This document shows positions 33,666 through 45,667 of a stretch of 64,000 bases of DNA, in pieces. Source of the DNA: Microplitis mediator (taxonomy: Eukaryota > Arthropoda > Insecta > Hymenoptera > Braconidae). The stretch is taken from the NCBI RefSeq assembly GCF_029852145.1, contig NC_079972.1, positions 2,132,901 through 2,196,900 on the forward strand, in the 5' to 3' direction. The position numbers and the translations under genes were made by a program. Numbering within the stretch: the first letter of the stretch is position 1; each line of letters opens with the position of its first letter. The notes under the pieces are model-generated. The model had not been told where the DNA came from. It searched no databases and saw only the letters and a program-made list of their open reading frames with translations.

Positions 33666-34516
33666 CTATTGTACACTGATGCCTTTGACTCCGGGTTGGG
33701 GGCCGTATTGACCCAACAGGGACCCGAGAAAGAACACCTGATCGCCCTAGATAGCAGACCTTTGCGCGGCGCCGAGATCAACTAGACGACGACCGAGAAA
33801 GAGTGCTTCGCGGTGGTATGGGCATCTCGCAAGTTTAAGTGCTATCTGGAAGGGGTACCGTACACAGTGGTCACTGATCACAGCGCCCTCAAGTGGCTGC
33901 TAACACTGAAAGACGCAACCGGCAGAGTTGCTAGATGGGCAGCCGAGCTATTACCCCAGAACCTCACCATCGTACATCGTAGAGGGACTGAAAACGAGGC
34001 CCCTGACGCACTATCCCGCCTCTACGAAGATCATTTCCCCGACGTCGGCTCTCCCGACGCCCCCGAGCCAGCCGCGCTCAGTGGAATGGAGCCCTCGACG
34101 TGGTATGACCGTAAACTCGAAGCGGTCCAAAGACACCCTGAGTCACTACCCGATTGGAAGATCGCAGATGGCGGGTTGTATTACCGCAGGCCTGACCCCC
34201 TTAAAGCCACGTTGGGCGACCAGAGCGAGTGGAAGCAAGTGGCTAGGACAGACCAGGTCCTAGACATTATCAAAACCCACCACGACGAAGTCTCCGCAGG
34301 CCACCTAGGCATAGAAAAGACCTATTACCGAGTTTCAACGTCGTATTACTGGCCGGGTATGTTTGACGATATTAAAAACTACGTACACTCATGCCAAATA
34401 TGTCAACTAGTGAAGTCTGACCAGTCGAAGGCTATTGGGTCCATGGGAAAGCGACCCCTCATCGGTCCATGGGGAATTTTATCCATAGACACTGTCGGCC
34501 CCTTTCCTCGGTCAAA
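33666..34516 (+). pseudogene. Ty3/Gypsy pol fragment: RNase H and integrase N-terminus
   Basis: G+C-rich coding sequence unlike its surroundings. It starts inside RNase H (LYTDASDSGLGAVLTQQ) flush with the transposon end. An in-frame TAG sits near 33,784. RNase H continues with EKECFAVVWASRKFKC and VTDHSALKWLL, and the chromodomain-free linker includes DALSRLY. The integrase HHCC zinc finger follows (HHDEVSAGHLGIEKTY ... CQICQLVKSD), then the start of the core (SIDTVGPFPR). The frame is cut at 34,516, within the core and just past its first catalytic Asp, by the palindromic element. Later codons are on the far side at 59,540. Confidence 0.93.
34511..34516. repeat. Target-site duplication, left copy (GTCAAA)
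   Basis: Identical to 59,540-59,545. The Gypsy integrase frame is consistent on both sides if one copy and the element between are ignored. Confidence 0.92.
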
Positions 34517-35457
34517 AGTAGATAGACAGGGGGAGTTCTGGCTCACTTGGGGCAAGATGGACATGATCTGTTGTACCGGCTGATGGTAAGTTATCGATTG
34601 GCGGATGGTAAGTTATCGACTGTTGGTTATCGATAATGTATCGACTGTTGGTTATCTGGGACCTTTTTGACATCATTTTGAAGCTAATTGACATCGTTTC
34701 AGCTTATCTGGGGCCATTTTTACCGTCTGAGCTTATCTAGGGTCGTTTAATGCTAATTGTCCGCCATTTTGACCTCTTATCCACCATTTTGACCTCTTAT
34801 CCACCATTTCGGGGACGCTTTTGACATTATTGTGAACTGACTGACGCAAATTAACATCCATTTGAGCTAATCGACATCATTTCGGGCTTATCTAGGACAG
34901 CTTTGATATCATTTGGATGCTAATTGGAAGTCTTTTTTACCAACCGAGCTCGGCTTATCTAAACTTTTGATGCTGATTGACATCTATTTTGAGTGCAATG
35001 ACAGGTGGCGCCTAATGTATCGGCAGTTGTTTTACCGGCCAAGCTCGGCTTATCTAGGACAATTTTTGATCAATTCGCAGCTAATTGACAACATTTTGTG
35101 TCAATCAATGTCTATTTTGAGCTCTTATTTACCATTTTGAGCTCGTGTTATGACAGATGGTGCCTTATCTGTATTTTATGCAGGAATTTTTGAAAAAATC
35201 AATACTCACGTTGGACTTACTGCTCGTACTTTATGTACACTTTGAGCGGGAATATTTGAAAAGATTAAAACTCGCGTTGACATCATAGTTATCTGTTTTG
35301 AGCTCATTTCCGCCATTTTGAATTAACTATTGTGCGCATTTCCGCCATTTTGAATTAACTATTGTGCCCATTTCCGCCATTTTGAATTAATTTTGAATCT
35401 TTCAAGCTTGCGTTTATCTGGAGATTACTATATGTATAAGTAGTGCATTTTTAAAAA
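34517..35457 (+). repeat. Probable original TIR, left, with subterminal repeats
   Basis: About 25-30 base differences from the right copy, including a dissimilar block at 34,537-34,549. Internally it is repetitive: GGTAAGTTATCGA and GACTGTTGGTTATC pairs near 34,585-34,650, CCACCATTTTGACCTCTTAT units near 34,770-34,810, and three CATTTCCGCCATTTTGAATTA units near 35,308-35,390. Subterminal repeats of this kind are common in Polinton and other transposon ends. Confidence 0.75.
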
Positions 35458-36398
35458 AAGTTATGATACACTAATCAGAAAATGTAAGATTTTACAACAT
35501 TTATTTTTTAGCGACAGCGATTTTTTTTATTAGCTATGACTTAATTGATTATATCTTTAGATGATGTCATCGAGTTTAGTTTTAACTGCGTAGTAGAATG
35601 TTTATTTTTAGATGATGACTCATCCAGTTCCGAGAAAAAAACTTTCTATTGTCCTATTTTAACTGCGTAGTAGAATATTTATTTTTAGATGGTGACTTAC
35701 TCGATTCTATTTTTAGTTCATGACTCATCAGTTAAATTTCTAACTGCGTAGTAGATGACATCAAACTTTCCGTCGCGCCATCTAGATCTTAGGTTATAAT
35801 GATACAATCTAGGAATTTTTTTGCCAAGATTCTAGAGGATTTTGTTTTATAAGGTTGGTACTTTGCTATTTTCTAGGGAATTTTTTGTCAGTTTCTATGA
35901 AATTTTATTTCTTAAGGTTGGTACTCATGAGTGCCAGAACTTTCTACTGCGCAGTTGATGAGTCGCGCCCCACCTTTAAAAGAACCGCGCGAGAGCATAC
36001 TTCACAAAAAGAAGTACGAGTTCTCTCAATGAATTACGAATCTCTCACGATTAAAAGTTCTTTGCGTGTGCGTTTAAAGAATTTTTTTTCTGAAAATTTT
36101 TATAAACAATTTTAAGTGACTATTTAAACAATATAAAAATAATTTAAGTGATTATTTAAACAATATAAAAATAATTTAAGTGGTTATTTGAACAATATAT
36201 AAATAATTCAAGTGTTTTAGTGATAAACTTTTAAATGAACAATCTTAGTGATTTTTTTTAATAAACTTTATAAACTAATTTATTTATATAAAAACCACTT
36301 AATAAACAATACTAGTGATAAACTTTCAAGTGTAAATATAAACAGTGACTTTAGTGATGAACTTTTAAAAAAATAATTTTAAGTGAACTTTTGAAAAA
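35458..36398 (+). other. Leader between left TIR and polymerase gene
   Basis: Identical in the other arm as far as compared (57,658-58,598). Contains TAACTGCGTAGTAGAATGTTTATTTTTAGATG-type direct repeats near 35,585-35,760 and duplicated GGTTGGTACT words near 35,851 and 35,919. Presumably holds the polymerase promoter. Confidence 0.6.
36111..36206 (+). repeat. Three 32-bp tandem units upstream of the polymerase (left arm)
   Basis: TTAAGTGATTATTTAAACAA-type units, repeated three times. TAAGTG half-units continue to 36,390, just before the ATG. Confidence 0.85.
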
Positions 36399-37415
36399 AT
36401 GGCACAAAACGATTTTATTGCGGCGCTTCAGCGTCCAGTAGATTCAATAATTAAATCATTCAATGATTTACGTGATAAGCCATTAGCTAAAGAACATTGC
36501 CAGAAGTGTTATCAAGTGTGTGCTGATACAATTGATTACTTCAATGAGATCTTGCTAGATCCTCAGATAAATGTTCAAGTCAGGAGAAGTGTACGAGCAA
36601 ATATTATACTTTTGTACTGGTATGCTGATCAATTTGTACAATTGAGTGGAGAAGTAACTGGTGGTGATTTGCGTGCAAACCGACGTCTCATCAAGTGGCA
36701 AGATCTTGAAAATGCATTCTCAAATAACATCAGATCAGGATGCGTGGTGAATCAAGCTCATACTGATCTTCGTGCTTTTCTCGATGATGCTCAAGACCTA
36801 ATCATTGAAAAAGTTGAGAATATGCTCAGAGATGTTGCTGGACTTAAAGTGAATGTCGAATTAGTTTGCAAATTCAAAAATGTAAAAGCTGAAAATGTCA
36901 TTGAAGAAACAAAGACATTCAACACCAAGAGCCGAGAAATTTTAGCTGCAACATCTCTTGCTACTTGGTACAAAGATCATGTCAACGATAAATTATTGAA
37001 AAAAGTCGAGGAATTCAATCAAAAAGATTCTGGGTGGAGTTTAACTGAAATCCACAGTTTGATAATTACAATGTCGAGATATGCGCCTCTTCAAGCTGGC
37101 GATTCAACGTTCGTGAAGCTACCCAAGGACATACAGGCGAAAAAAGCAGTATTAAACATTGAAAATTCAGATGAATACTGTTTTATATGAAGCGTTGTAG
37201 CAGCATTACATCCTGCTACTTATACCAATCCTGTGAGAAAAACATCATATCCACACTTTAGTTCTATATTAAAATATGAAGGTATAAATTTTCCAATCAC
37301 TTTAAATGATATCTCTAAATTTGAAAAATTGAATGATTTACCAATCAACGTCTACGGTATCGAGTCAGAATTTTGTAATAAAAAATCCGAAAAAAGTACA
37401 ATAATTCCATTATAC

Positions 37416-39008
37416 TTAAGTATCGTATATATACCTTTCATCGTCCCCCCCTCTCCTAAAAGTACTGACTTTACAAGAATGATTTGGAATTACTCTGAAA
37501 AATTTCGAATCGTTGAGAAACATTAAATAGAATTTATTTTTATAGAATTCCTTCCATAATACTTTGAGAAGCGTTGGCGGAGCTTCCTTATTTCCTTTAA
37601 GTAGGATTGGGAAAATTCGATCCAATGTTTCAGGATTGCCTGCATTTAAAAATTTGTCTGCCTCGGTGAAAAATAAATTTATAACTCTGAAAAACGTCGA
37701 AGGGCAAACTTTGTCGCTTATTAAAATATATTCTAGGCCATTTAATCGTTTGAAAATTACGAACGGTTTTTTATATTCTGAAATTTTCTTGAAGGCTGCA
37801 TTAATTTTGTCGTCCCCCACTTCACTTGACTCTAACTTAGTACTTTCAGGATCTTTTATTTCGAAATGAAGTTCAATGTTGGATTGCCTTTCTTCAAAAA
37901 TTTTATTTTTAGAATTTGATAATGTTGAGTAATTTTGACTTATAGGCAATATATTTAGAGAAATATTTTTAGTATCTGAAAGGATTAAAGGTTTTTCCAA
38001 AATTTGGGAACTTACGGACCTTTCTTCGACTAACGTATAACTGGGCTGGAAAGCAGAAATATCCAGACTGCTCAAGTTAGGAAGAGACTCCTCAAAGGAA
38101 GTTGGCTCTGGAATAATTTGAACGGATGCTTGATAAATCTTTTGTAAAACTTCGACTTTTCTTAAACTTCCAGATTGTAGAACAAAGTAGGTATCAACAA
38201 TAGTGGTATCAACAATAGGCTTTGGTTGTTGAATGGGACTAGCAGAGACTCGATTTTCGTTAAAATATCGTCCCCCACTTTTCACATTTCAACGATAATC
38301 AGGGGATTTACAGCTCGAAGTGCGACGAGGTTTATAAAAAAATGTCTCTTGTCTAACCGCAAGGTAAAGTTCTTCCAGAGTTTGAGGGTCTTTCTTAACT
38401 GCAATACGCTTCATATAATTAGGTAAATTTTCGTAGAAAATGTCGAATGCAATTTGATCCGCTTTTTCAGACACATACCTTAAATCTCTCTTAGGGGTAA
38501 AAGACAGCCAACCCTTAATCATGTTACGCAACCTAAAATAAAATTCAGTTATGCATCCTCCATTCTCTATGAAAGCATTAGCCAATTGCGCTTGCCATAT
38601 ATCTGGGTTATGAAATGTATCGCTCAAGGCTTCAAGAATATCAGAGACGCAACGGATTGTAACGTCGTACAAAATGCTACGAATATGACCAAACAACCGG
38701 TGATAAATTCTAGTCATAAAAATACCGTTGTGATTAGGATGGATATACGGCATCCACCTTCTAATTATTGCTTCAAAATTCTCAAAATCTCGTTTGCAAT
38801 TTGGATCTCTACTATCAAGCTTCGGCAATTCGCGATAAAATTCAAAAGACAATTTATATTGAGATGATGCGATGTTTTCATCATGTACCGGGCAATTTAA
38901 CCGAATAACGGGTTTAGGGTACACCATGTTGTCTCCTGAACCTTCCACCGGAGGTGGCGTCTGTTCTCTTCGCCACCTATTTCTGTTGCCGCGTATAATG
39001 GTAGACAT
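37416..39008 (-). pseudogene. LTR-retroelement Gag, left copy
   Basis: Minus-strand ATG at 39,008. The first 240 residues include LNCPVHDENI and a retrotransposon-gag-like helical segment (YRELPKLDSRDPNC, FENFEAIIRRWMPYI, NMIKGWLSFTPKRDL). A TGA near 38,287 is followed in frame by ~289 more residues, partly low-complexity and partly folded (FKKISEYKKPFVIFKRLNG). No zinc knuckle, protease or RT follows; the frame ends at the junction with polymerase sequence near 37,420. The family is unrecognised, possibly Gypsy or BEL-like. Confidence 0.6.
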
Positions 39009-39160
39009 CACATTCTAAGGTGACACGTGAAACAACGATATTATAAGTCTCTGTACTCAGGACAAAATTGCTGACTTGGCCAGAAAGAGAAAAAAGGAAT
39101 TAGTTTTTACAGCTCGAAGCTGCAACAGTAAAATCGATGTACGACTTTTGCCGACTCTGC

Positions 39161-41269
39161 TGTTACGTCCAAGATGACGAAAACACGTTTTTCAGTCCCT
39201 TAATTTTGAGTCAAAGCACTTAAGCCATTTACTCGGGTAGCGGGGACCTCGCTATTTAGTGTCGAGTATGTCAATATACGAAAATAGGATGTACGAGGTG
39301 AATGGATGTGTCTTATCACTAGATAAATGAACAATTTATTAAACTTACAGTTGGTTTATTCAATATAACAATATGTCAGGATACAAGATTTGGCTGAGCT
39401 GGAGACCAGATTGTTGATTGGAATTCGACTCGTATAAAATTATTGTTGGTTGAAATTCGATTTGGAATATAACGTTGTCAGGTGGCTTGGTGGTTGGTTA
39501 CGGTTCTTGATTGTTGATAATTGTTGATGTAAATGAGTAAAGGGGTTTACGTATACTGGGTAATTGACAATCTGTCTGAATATACTTTTTAATATGACGA
39601 AACTTCATTTAAATGTGAATAATAAAAATTAAAGCAGCAATAATATTCAATAGAAATAATTTAGTTATTTAAATTATTTATAATATTGAATAAAAGAATT
39701 AAAAATCGAAATTATTTTTAATTAAAATGATTCTATTTAAATTGTATAAATTCTGAATTTAATATTATAACGACTCGAGCAAGAAATAAAAATTCGATAT
39801 TTAAAATATTAAGATTTCGCGTAATCAAGAGCTTGATAATTAATGGGCGCAGAGGACTGATTCGCGGCAGCTTTTATAGGCACATTCCTAGGCGAGGGGT
39901 AACACGCGCGACCTTGATTTGAGATTTGTTACCAAAAACTAATGTTATTTGGAAGATTTGACGAATTGCGGGGCGTGGTGTGGGATAAAGGCGTACGTGA
40001 CCATTTCGGGTAGAAGCTTCTAGAACAATGTCCCCACCAAGAAGAATACACCCGTTCTCCATGTTATTAGATAGAGACTATTTTAAATTATTAATTACGG
40101 ATTATTAATTTGATTTAAAGCATAGGTGTTTATTGATTATTAATCTCCTTATTATTATCTTTCGATTGATTCTAATTATTTCTTTTCATCATTATTGGTG
40201 TAGATGTTATTCGTATTTTTAATTATTATGGATTAGTTATGAATAATTTTTATATTATTCTTGATTCAATTAATTGAGGTGGAAATTCGAGTCACGATGA
40301 TATTTTTAATTTATAATTATTTCAATTATTTATCGAGTTATTCAAAGTGGGAACTAATGATAATTTCATATGTGTTAGTGAGAAGCGGAGGGATACACTA
40401 CGTAGAGGGGCGTGAGGCTAGTCTTCATAGAACTAGTATAAAGGAGCTTCATGACATTTGTAATTATTATGGGATAATTATGAGAAAAATTTATATTATT
40501 CTTGGTTCAATGAATTTAGGTAAAAATGCGGACTATTATGGCGTTTTTAGGTTGTAATAATTTCAATTATTTATCGAGTTATTCCAAGTGGAAATTTGGG
40601 ATAATGTCATATGTGTTAATGAGAAGCGGAGGGATACATCTTACGGAGGGGCGGTAGAAGATGGGTCAAGCAGCACGTATCCCCAAATAAGGAGAATTTA
40701 TAATGATGGCACGCGTCAAGAGAAGAGACCGTGAAAGCGCAAGCGTCAAATACAACACTTAGTTGAGTTATTAGAGACAAAACTATATTCCTACATATGT
40801 GTTAGTGAAAGATAATGGGAACGAAATAGTAGATTCCCTGACTGATCTATACTGTTTAGCCAGTCGGTATATAAGCTTTTATCCTAATCTCGCGTTTTTT
40901 TGTCGTTAACCGCTGGGCTATTATAATTCTCTCATGTTGTTATGAATAGGTGGCTATGAGATTTATTATCTGTAGAACGTCAAAATTATTATTTATATTT
41001 CCTGTCGCGGTATGTTATAGTGGTTTCATGATATGTAGATTATGAATGGTTATCCTATTTATTTTCTCGTCAGTACGTTAGAATATTGCGTCTCCAATTT
41101 TTAATCTGTTTTTTTCTTATTTTATCTGGGTTATCGTTTTTTTTTGTTTCACATCAACAGTCTCAACAATCAACTGACCTTGGGTATATAATATACTCTT
41201 TAATAGTTTTCCTTTTTATTTATAAAATTTTTTTTTTATTTCTGGAATTTGACATGTTACGCCGTAACA
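39161..41269 (-). repeat. LTR-B (2.1 kb), left copy
   Basis: Ends form TGTTACG...CGTAACA. On its own (minus) strand it has a TATAAAAG box (39,871-39,878) followed by a start-like CAGTCC, then AATAAA about 510 bp later, fitting U3, R and U5. Possible PBS GCAGAGTCGGCAAAAGTC follows directly. Only one LTR of the pair is present. Confidence 0.65.
39871..39878 (-). promoter_or_regulatory. TATA box of LTR-B, left
   Basis: TATAAAAG in a G+C-richer context, about 25 bases before a likely initiator. Confidence 0.6.
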
Positions 41270-41584
41270 CTGCAACTACGTCGCGATGTCGCAAGGTGTG
41301 GACACCTGGCATTCCTCGAAGTTGGAATTCAAGGGGCGGAAGGTGCTGACACCGCGATACGTGGAGTTGCTACCTGTGAAGGTGTGACAAGTCCACGAAG
41401 ACAGGGCGTGGCACATTCAAAAATGCCACGAAAATCCAAATTTTACAATTTTTAGAATTTCGAAAATAGGAAAATTACCACAAATCTACCTTTAGTCTTA
41501 AAATTGGTAGAAAAATGATACCTGTGGCTCAAAAAAAAGGATTTTTAATTTCGAAAATCCCACCGCTGCCACCAGTGTTCTTTA

Positions 41585-42932
41585 TGTTATGTCCGCTGCT
41601 TAATTTTTAATTATTTATCCGGGATTTCTCCCTTTGGTAGCGATAGTAATTTTGGACAAGCGGGTTGGAGGGTGCGGACAACAATAAAGAATACGAGGAA
41701 GAAATTATCTTCCTATAATTTATTATTTATAGTGGATCTTTTCGAAAATGAAGAACCCAAACGTCTTCAAAGAGACTGGTGCTCTTGTTTAAACCAAAAG
41801 TATTTTACGAATGATAGAAAAATAGTTCTTTCACCTACCTTTCGATGTCAATTCTTCTAGTGCGGCAGCTATTATCCCTCCAGGACTAAACAGCTCACTC
41901 GACCTTCCTGAGGGTTGGTAGAATGGGTGCGGCTGGGTTGATAGGATGATATCTTATGTACTACTTTCGAATGAAACCGCAAGGTGATGAGTGATGAACT
42001 TGATCTTTTATTGTATTTTAAATTACAACGTCTTAACTGAACGTCACTTGTTCACTCTCGTTTTTCACAACTTTTTATTTAATTTATATTATAGGATTAT
42101 TTATCCTTAACAGATATTTTTATATGATTTTAATTTATATTTAATGCGTCCTTTTACACACCCGAAAAGTGGTTTTATGCGCAAATTAACTCGGCACGAG
42201 ATGGAATCGCAAATTCACGTGATTTGCGTCACTGGTTCGATCGTACCGGATGGTTTTTAAAATCCGACAAATATTGTACTAGACGAACGATTACTACAGT
42301 TGCGTCAGATCGAATTTTAGATCAATATTTGAGGCTTGTTAATATAAAATTTAAATCCCTTACTGACTTTTCGACGCCTAGGGCAGATTCCTGCAGTAAG
42401 GTTAATAGAATTTAGCAATCTTTGACTATTTCTTATTGACTTTTCGACGCAGATGAGGATTCCTGCAATAAGAATTAGCCTAGATTATTTAAGAAGTGCC
42501 CTATTGACTTTTCGACGCAGATGCGGATTCCTGCAATAGGGTTTAAGTTAAAAATTATTAAAAATCCTCTTATTGACTTTTCAACGCCTAGGGCGGATTC
42601 CTGCAATAAGACTACACGAAATTTCGACGTTCGAATATTCGCGGACCGTAAGTTTTATGAACCGACTAGCCCTGAGTTATGGGTGCTCAGGCTTTTTATA
42701 AACTTTGCTTGGCAATTTGATGGGGAATTTATAATTATCGTCATTGGTGGAAAGTGACGACAGTTTATCGTTTATTCGTTAAACTTATTGCAGGTGTCTT
42801 CCCACTATTCTTTGACGCATAAAAAAGGTGAAAAAGCTGACGCTGCGTTTTCGCGCGCTTTGCAAAGAGGAGCTCAGAAATAATTATTTTAAATAATTAT
42901 TAACATAAAAAAAAAATTATTTGGACATAACA
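41585..42932 (-). repeat. LTR-A (1.35 kb), left copy
   Basis: A 10-bp perfect terminal inverted repeat, TGTTATGTCC...GGACATAACA, defines it. On the minus strand it is followed by TAAAGAACAC and a PBS-like TGGTGGCAGCGGTGGG. One end abuts polymerase coding sequence exactly before the YADLEC region. The internal part of the element and the second LTR are missing; LTR-B follows after ~315 bp. Confidence 0.75.
42358..42610 (-). repeat. Four hairpin repeats inside LTR-A, left
   Basis: Four units of CTTATTGACTTTTCGACGC / GGATTCCTGCAATAAG at ~65-80 bp spacing. Each unit is an imperfect palindrome (CTTATTG with CAATAAG), so each can fold into a stem. The stems vary in compensating fashion (CCTTACTG with CAGTAAGG, CCCTATTG with CAATAGGG). 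Confidence 0.8.
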
Positions 42933-44705
42933 TTGTGTATGCAGACTTGGAATGTACACTAGAAAAAACCCCAGGAGATGATGAAACTCAGAAGCATGTT
43001 CCACATAGTGTAGCATTCTATCAACATTGCAGTTATGATAATAAATTATCTAAATTCGAATTAAATCGTTCAAAATTTTGTATTGGGTGGTTTATTTTAA
43101 AGTTGGAAAAATTAGCTATTGAATACGAAGGATATTTAAAAAATCCTATACCGATGAAACCACTCACCAAACAGCAGCAAGAGACACATGATCAGGCAAC
43201 TGTTTGTCATATTTGTGTCAGATGTGTTTGAAAATTTTAGACGTAGCTGCTTTGAAACTTACAGTTTGGATCCGTTACATTACTATACTGCTCCCGGTCT
43301 GTCTAATGATGCTATGTTGAAATATACTGGTGTGGAACTTCAGCTTCTTACTGATCCTGAAATGTTACTTTTTATCGAGAAAGGTATCAGAGGTGGAGTA
43401 TCTCAGTGTACAAACCGATATGCTGCTGCTAATAATCGGTACATGGGTGAAGACTTTGATCCAAGCAAAGCTGAATCATACTTGATGTACTATGATGTAA
43501 ATAATTTATACGGCGCAGCTATGAGTATGTCACTGCCGACAGGTTCATTTGAGTGGGTGGAAAATGTAGATGATGATGTAAATAAATTTTTAAATGATAA
43601 TGATGATATAGGATATATATTAGAAGTAGACTTAGAGTATCCAGAAGATTTACATGAACTTTACAAGGATTTGCCCTTGTGTTCTGAGCACTTTGTACCA
43701 CCAGGATCCGAACACTCGAAATTATCAACAATTTTGTATGATAAAAATAATTATATTATACATTACAAAAATTTAAAACAATGTCTAGAATTAGGATTAA
43801 AATTAACAAAACTCCACAGAGTACTACAGTTCAAACAATAGCCAGGGCTCAAATCATATATTGATAAAAACACTGACTGTAGAAAATTAGCAAAAAACGA
43901 ATTTGAAAAAAATTTTTATAAACTAACGAACAACGCTGTATTTGGTAAGACTATGGAAAATGTAAGAAAGCACAAAGATGTACAATTAAAAACTGAATGG
44001 GAGGGTAGATATGGTGTCAAAGAATTGATATGTAAACCAAATTTCCATAGTCTTACCATGATTGATAAAGATATGGTAATTATTGAGATGAAGAAAGTAA
44101 AAGTCTGTTTCAATAAACCTATCTATGTGGGCTTTTGTATTTTAGATTTGTCTAAAACATTTATTCATGATTTTCATTATAATTATGTAAAAAAGAACTT
44201 TAAAAATGATGAGTCAAAATTAATGTATACTGACACCGACAGTCTCATCTATCATTTTACTGTACCAGATGTCTATAAAATCATCAAACGTGATATCTCA
44301 AAGTTTGACACCTCTGACTACCCCGCTGATAATGTTTACAATATGCCACAAGCCAATAAAAAAGTCCTGGGTCTGATGAAGGATGAGAATAATGGTGAAA
44401 TCATGACTGAATTCACTGGACTCAGGGCTAAATTATATGCATTTGAAACATATAAGAATAAAAAGACCAAAAAACGAGCAAAGGATTCAAGGGTCCTACT
44501 TTGAGAACGATCACGTTTGATGATTTCAAGAAATGTCTTGAAAAACATGTCACATTAACAAAAAAACAATATTTAATAAAATCAACCAGACATGATGTTA
44601 GGACAATTGCGCAAAATAAAATTGCATTGAGCTGGGCTGATGATAAGCGCCAGCTCATTGACGGCAGTCATGACACCCTACCATGGGGCTATAAAAAAAA
44701 TGTAA

Positions 44706-44706
<1 letters not shown>

Positions 44707-44746
<40 letters not shown>
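44707..44746 (+). repeat. (GAT)n in the polymerase C-terminus, left
   Basis: Encodes a run of about 13 Asp next to a basic IIIKKRK tail. Same length in the other arm. Confidence 0.9.
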
Positions 44747-45264
44747 AAAATAATAATTAAAAAAAGAAAATTAATGTAAATCGTTGTAAATTAAAAAACT
44801 TATGTAAATAGTTGTAAATAAAAAAAAGAAAACTTATGTAAATATCATCAACAATTAAATAATAATAATTATTATTCATGTACATATGATAATGTAAAAA
44901 TTTTAAAAGATTGGTTTATAAACATTCAATAAAAACTTTAATTTAAAATATTAATTTTTGAATTTTTTATTTTCAACCTATAATAGATTAAGTTAATTAT
45001 AATTTATAAAATTAAGCTATCCATTAAAAATAATTAATATATTATTAAGTTTGAAAGAAAATTGCTTGATTTAAAACAAAAAATATTTGTCAGGTATGTA
45101 TGATTTTGAAATTTTTATCCCAATAAGTATAATTATTTATTTATTTGTTAACCTTTAATAAAATTAATAGATTAAGTTAATCATAATTTATAAAAATAAT
45201 TAATTATTATTATACATTTTAAGTTTAAAAAAAAATATTTGTCAGGGATGTATAATTATTAAAT

Positions 45265-45667
45265 ATATATATATATATATTAAATATTAAAGAATAGTAG
45301 ATAAAAATATTAAACAATTGATTTAATATTAAATAATAATGAAAATAAATATTAAATATAAAATTATTTGAAACTATTAGCATATTTTGAATTGGCTATA
45401 CATTAAACCAACATGGCGTTCTTAATCTTATTTGAAATATTTTTAAAATTCATAAATTTTATGTTTCAGATATAAAATTGAAAAATTATTTTTTAATTGA
45501 TTCTGCCAAATTCATCAAATACAAGTAACAGAACTGTTTTTTTTTTCTGCTAGTATATCATTTTATGAAGGTAAAAAATTTTTTTGATTTATTATTATTA
45601 TAACTTTAATTTAAATCTATTACTAATGATTTTTGCTATTACTAATAATTTGTTTAGATCTATAAAA
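45265..45667. other. Left edge of the palindrome spacer
   Basis: Starts with an (AT)n run directly at the point where arm identity ends. AT-rich, and no gene until the ATG at 45,668. Confidence 0.6.

Larger units (their letters stand above)
36399..44779 (+). pseudogene. Protein-primed DNA polymerase B, left copy, multiply broken
   Basis: The N-terminal ~260 residues (MAQNDFIAALQRPV...) are the leader of large insect PolB proteins. A TGA at 37,188 interrupts the DEYCFI / SVVAALHP region. Near 37,420 coding stops at LTR-element sequence. It resumes at 42,933 with the exonuclease I motif YADLEC and a CHIC zinc-finger half. A large in-frame region is missing near 43,210, after which DVFENFRRSCFETYSLDP follows. 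Polymerase motifs remain: DVNNLYGAAMS (A), KLTNNAVFGKTMEN (B, near 43,925) and YTDTDS (C, near 44,226). A TAG lies at 43,839, and a frameshift near 44,480 precedes the C-terminus (QNKIALSWADDKR). Such enzymes copy linear genomes from a terminal protein primer. This copy cannot function. Confidence 0.9.
34517..45264 (+). repeat. Left inverted arm
   Basis: Matches 48,793-59,539 in reverse complement from the first base to ATTATTAAAT at 45,264. Coordinates pair by a constant sum (94,056 outside, 94,057 inside) because of one single-base indel near 42,518. Confidence 0.95.

Noticed and set aside
34913..35140. 75-codon frame in the left TIR as a gene
   Set aside because: It lies in subterminal repeats, is mirrored at 58,916-59,143 with a substitution, and shows no protein-like features.
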